From assembly GCA_023634235.1 (NCBI GenBank), contig JAMKCF010000003.1, forward strand, positions 15,222,742 to 15,286,741: a DNA stretch of 64,000 bases. The letters are read 5' to 3'. The DNA comes from Pisaster brevispinus (lineage: Eukaryota > Echinodermata > Asteroidea > Forcipulatida > Asteriidae). Positions 36,801-40,400 of the stretch are shown here, piece after piece. A program made the position numbers and the translations under genes. Each line of letters begins with the position of its first letter. Position 1 is the first letter of the stretch. The notes beneath the pieces are model-generated. The model ran no database searches. It was not told the origin of the DNA and worked only from the letters and a program-made list of their open reading frames with translations.

Positions 36801-39800
36801 TTGGTTTAACTTTGCAGTATGAACCTTGTCCACAGTAAATTTGATCAACTCAAGAGGCCAGACCAGTGGACCATAACTGAATCTTTGTGTCTGGCATAAT
36901 GCAAATCATCGTTGACAGTGCAGTAAACACTTACATAGAGTTCGTCCTACTCGACTTATAGAAATGCCCGGCCACATGCCAAGTGTCAGTAAAAGATGTA
37001 AAAATAAATGTTTTGTTCTTTTTGAAATATAGGCGATGGTTTTACCTGCACAGACATCAATGAGTGTTCACAGTACCCCTGCAACTTGTATCACTCCGTC
37101 AGTGGTGGGTGTCAGGACGGCTTGGGTGGTATCCGTAACTTCACCTGCGTCTGTAAGGAAGGCTGGACAGGGCAGGATTGCACCGTGGAGGTGAACAGCT
37201 GTGAATTCCATCAATGCAGCCCGATGGGTGAGAACTGGTGCTCAAGTTTCTGTAATAATAATAATAATAGTAATAAAACCATACTTATATAGTGCATCAT
37301 CATTTGGATTGGCAAAATGACTTTCTTTCTTTGCACAAATTCTGACAAAATGTAGATGGTTTAAAAAAAAGAATTGCACCAAAGTTGAATGAGCCTTCAA
37401 ATACAGGTAACTTTAAACATGGTTCCCTGTTTACACAATGACATTGGGTTGCCTTCTATTTAAAGGGACCAGACTAGTTTTCCTTCCGGCTTCTGTTTGG
37501 TTACATTGGGATAAATGGGAAAAAGTAAAATGGCCGCACTATGACTATAGTCCATTACCCAGACTCAGAGGGGTTTCTTGATGTGTATGTACGATCCAGA
37601 CTGGTCAATGGCTGCCAAAACTGGACGCTCAATAAGTCTCAGTACAATCAACTAGACGCAACCTAAGCTGAGTTCCTATGCAAAATCTTGTTTAATGGTT
37701 ATAAGAGGAAACCATCCAATAACCCTGATGTCAAGTCCAGTGACCACATGCACTTCAACTACACGAATGATGGTGTGTACCGTATCTGCAAAGCAAGCCC
37801 AGCGTCCTTTGTCAAAAGACAACAGGCAAAATACCTGGCTCAGCTGATAAGATCTTCAGATACGAACGAATCAAAGCAATTGCTCTTCAACATGGACAAG
37901 TACAGTATGAGGGAACGACTGCAACACAAGTCACTACTGACACAAGTCTGTAAGAACCAAACTAAAACAAATGATGAACTGCTTAAAGACACAAACGAGC
38001 GAAGGTCGTAGTTCGGCTTATGCCACCCGATATCTGGTCAATTAGTGGAGGGGTTAAACTCTTTGTATGTATGTCATTCCATCTGAACTCTCTCGTGATT
38101 ATTCCCTTCAAAAACACTGAATACAAAATTTCAACTGTTATTTATTTTGATTCTTTGAAAGGTTTTGAACGGTGTATCAACGTCAGGGACAGCGACAGCT
38201 ACACCTGTCAGTGCAAACGAGGCTTCCAAGGTGTATTCTGTGATGAGAATATTGACGAGTGCGTTGATCATCAATGCCAGAATGGTGGACAGTGTGTCGA
38301 TGGCGTCGGTCTGTACAAATGTGTTTGCTCTCCGCCCTACGAAGGTGAATTGTTAAGAATGGCTTTTCGGTGATAAATTTTTCCTGACATTCTTAGAAAT
38401 CATTCATAGCTTTGAAATGTCTCATGCTTAAAGGGAAAGTACCTCTGTGGTTTTTTAAAATAAATATTTTAGAAGAGTAAATTTATTTCCATGCTCTTGT
38501 TTTCAATTAAATTGTGACACAAAGTATAAAATTTCCCATATGCTCAGTGTAGTATCTTGCCTGCCAGAAAGGCCCTGGAATGTACAAGGTCACTCTTTTT
38601 GTAAACACAGGTTACATGTTCTATAAACAAAAAAGTAAACATCTCAGTTTTTAAGAAATCTTGTTTCTCCATTCTGCAATACAATTGAAACACTAGTAGC
38701 TACAACAGAAAAAGTTACACCGACACCAAATCTTTAAAAGAGTAAAACATTATTATGAATTCACAGGATACTATTGTGACTTGGACTTGTCCGTCTGCGA
38801 CAGTGTCAAGTGTGCATACAATGGGAGCTGTCTTGCCGTGCCGTTTGGTGGCCATGAATGCCGATGCCGCGATGGGGTCTTACAAGACTGCTCTGCCTGC
38901 GATTTTGGCTACGGTGGAGAAAACTGCGTTCCTTGTAAGCCTCCATTTACAGGTAACTGACCAATCCACAATGTTTTTGTTTTTCGCCTGGGTTGTTGCT
39001 CCTTTTACAGGTAACAGACCAATCCACCATGTTTTTGTTTTCGCTTGGGTTGTTGCTCCTTACTGTACCTGTGGATGCTTTTCACAGTTGCGAAAACTAT
39101 GAGGCTAGGCCTGCAATTACACGGAGGCCACAGTAGAGCCCTTGGCCTCTTTTGCCCCTGGTCTTGGCCTTGGTGCCCCTTCAAAAGTTTCCCGTAGACT
39201 TTAAGATTTTCCAGTGAAAGTGCCCTTTGCAAAATGAAAAATGTCTTGCCCTCTCAAAGAAGAAATTCCAGACCTGTGAGGCGTTCATCCAGTCTTTTCT
39301 AACACTCAGAAACAATTTCTACCTATTATATTTCTTTTGGGTACCCCAAATATTACAATCTCTTCTGGGAAGAAGTGATAGCTCTGAAAACACAAAAATT
39401 GTGCGACATGTTTGGCTACAAAAAGTCAGTAAACTTAGAAATATTATTCCACAGATTATCGATTGCAGAAATAAAACCCTACACCAGGACTGAAGTAGTT
39501 CATACAGGATTCAGTCAAGTTAGCTTCAAATCTGGTTTCCACCAGCTTGAACCAAGACAAAAACATGTCGCCCTTTTGTTTACCTGTAGAGGCTCAGTTT
39601 TGCAACTCTTGGGCTTTTGATCAATATGCGAATTACGTCTCTGATATTTACCGAGTCTCTCTCTAGTAGACGTAGGCATTTGCCCGTGGTCTCTCCTCCT
39701 TAAACTGTACCCCGCGGGAATCACTGGTACCGCTCCCACCCCAGCCCGTCTTTCCAGTGCTGCTTCTTTGAGTTCAGTGGTATCACAACCTGACCATTCT

Positions 39801-40369
39801 CTCTGTTGTCTACCCAGCACATCTTTGGTCGGCCCTCGGAACGATTGGCATCCCTCTGGCATGTCATCCACAACGCCAAGTCACCTTGACTATCCACATT
39901 ACCCACATATATTCAGTGCTTTGTGTAAATGCCCATTCTGGAGAAAAAATTACTTCAGGGTTTAAATAAGTCTTGAACCCAATGATAAATTTTGCATTTT
40001 GTCATTCTATACACAAAAACAAAACTAACATTTAATATTGCTCTTTATTCCTGATGCAAGAATGATACAAGTTTCATATCTTTTGCTTTGTTTTCTTTCT
40101 TCTGCCAGGTCCCAACTGTGACATTGACACTAGTGTCTGCGATCCCAACCCCTGCCCTATGGGCGGCGTCTGTAAACCAGATGTTGACAAGTACCTGTGC
40201 TTATGTCCAGGTAAGCTAGATTGCTTGCAACCCTTGGAGGAGGGGCACACCTCTATATAATACAACATTTCATTAAGCTGTTTCATTCTTTATCCCTGAT
40301 GCAATTATTAAATTTTTTCAAATTGTTGCACTGGAAGAGGTGGTATAGTGGTTAAGACATCTGCTCTGG

Positions 40370-40400
<31 letters not shown>

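Noticed and set aside
38935..38940. Inner donor GTAAGC in exon 24
   Set aside because: Good consensus but wrong phase for exon 25, and it would remove the last cysteine of CVPC.
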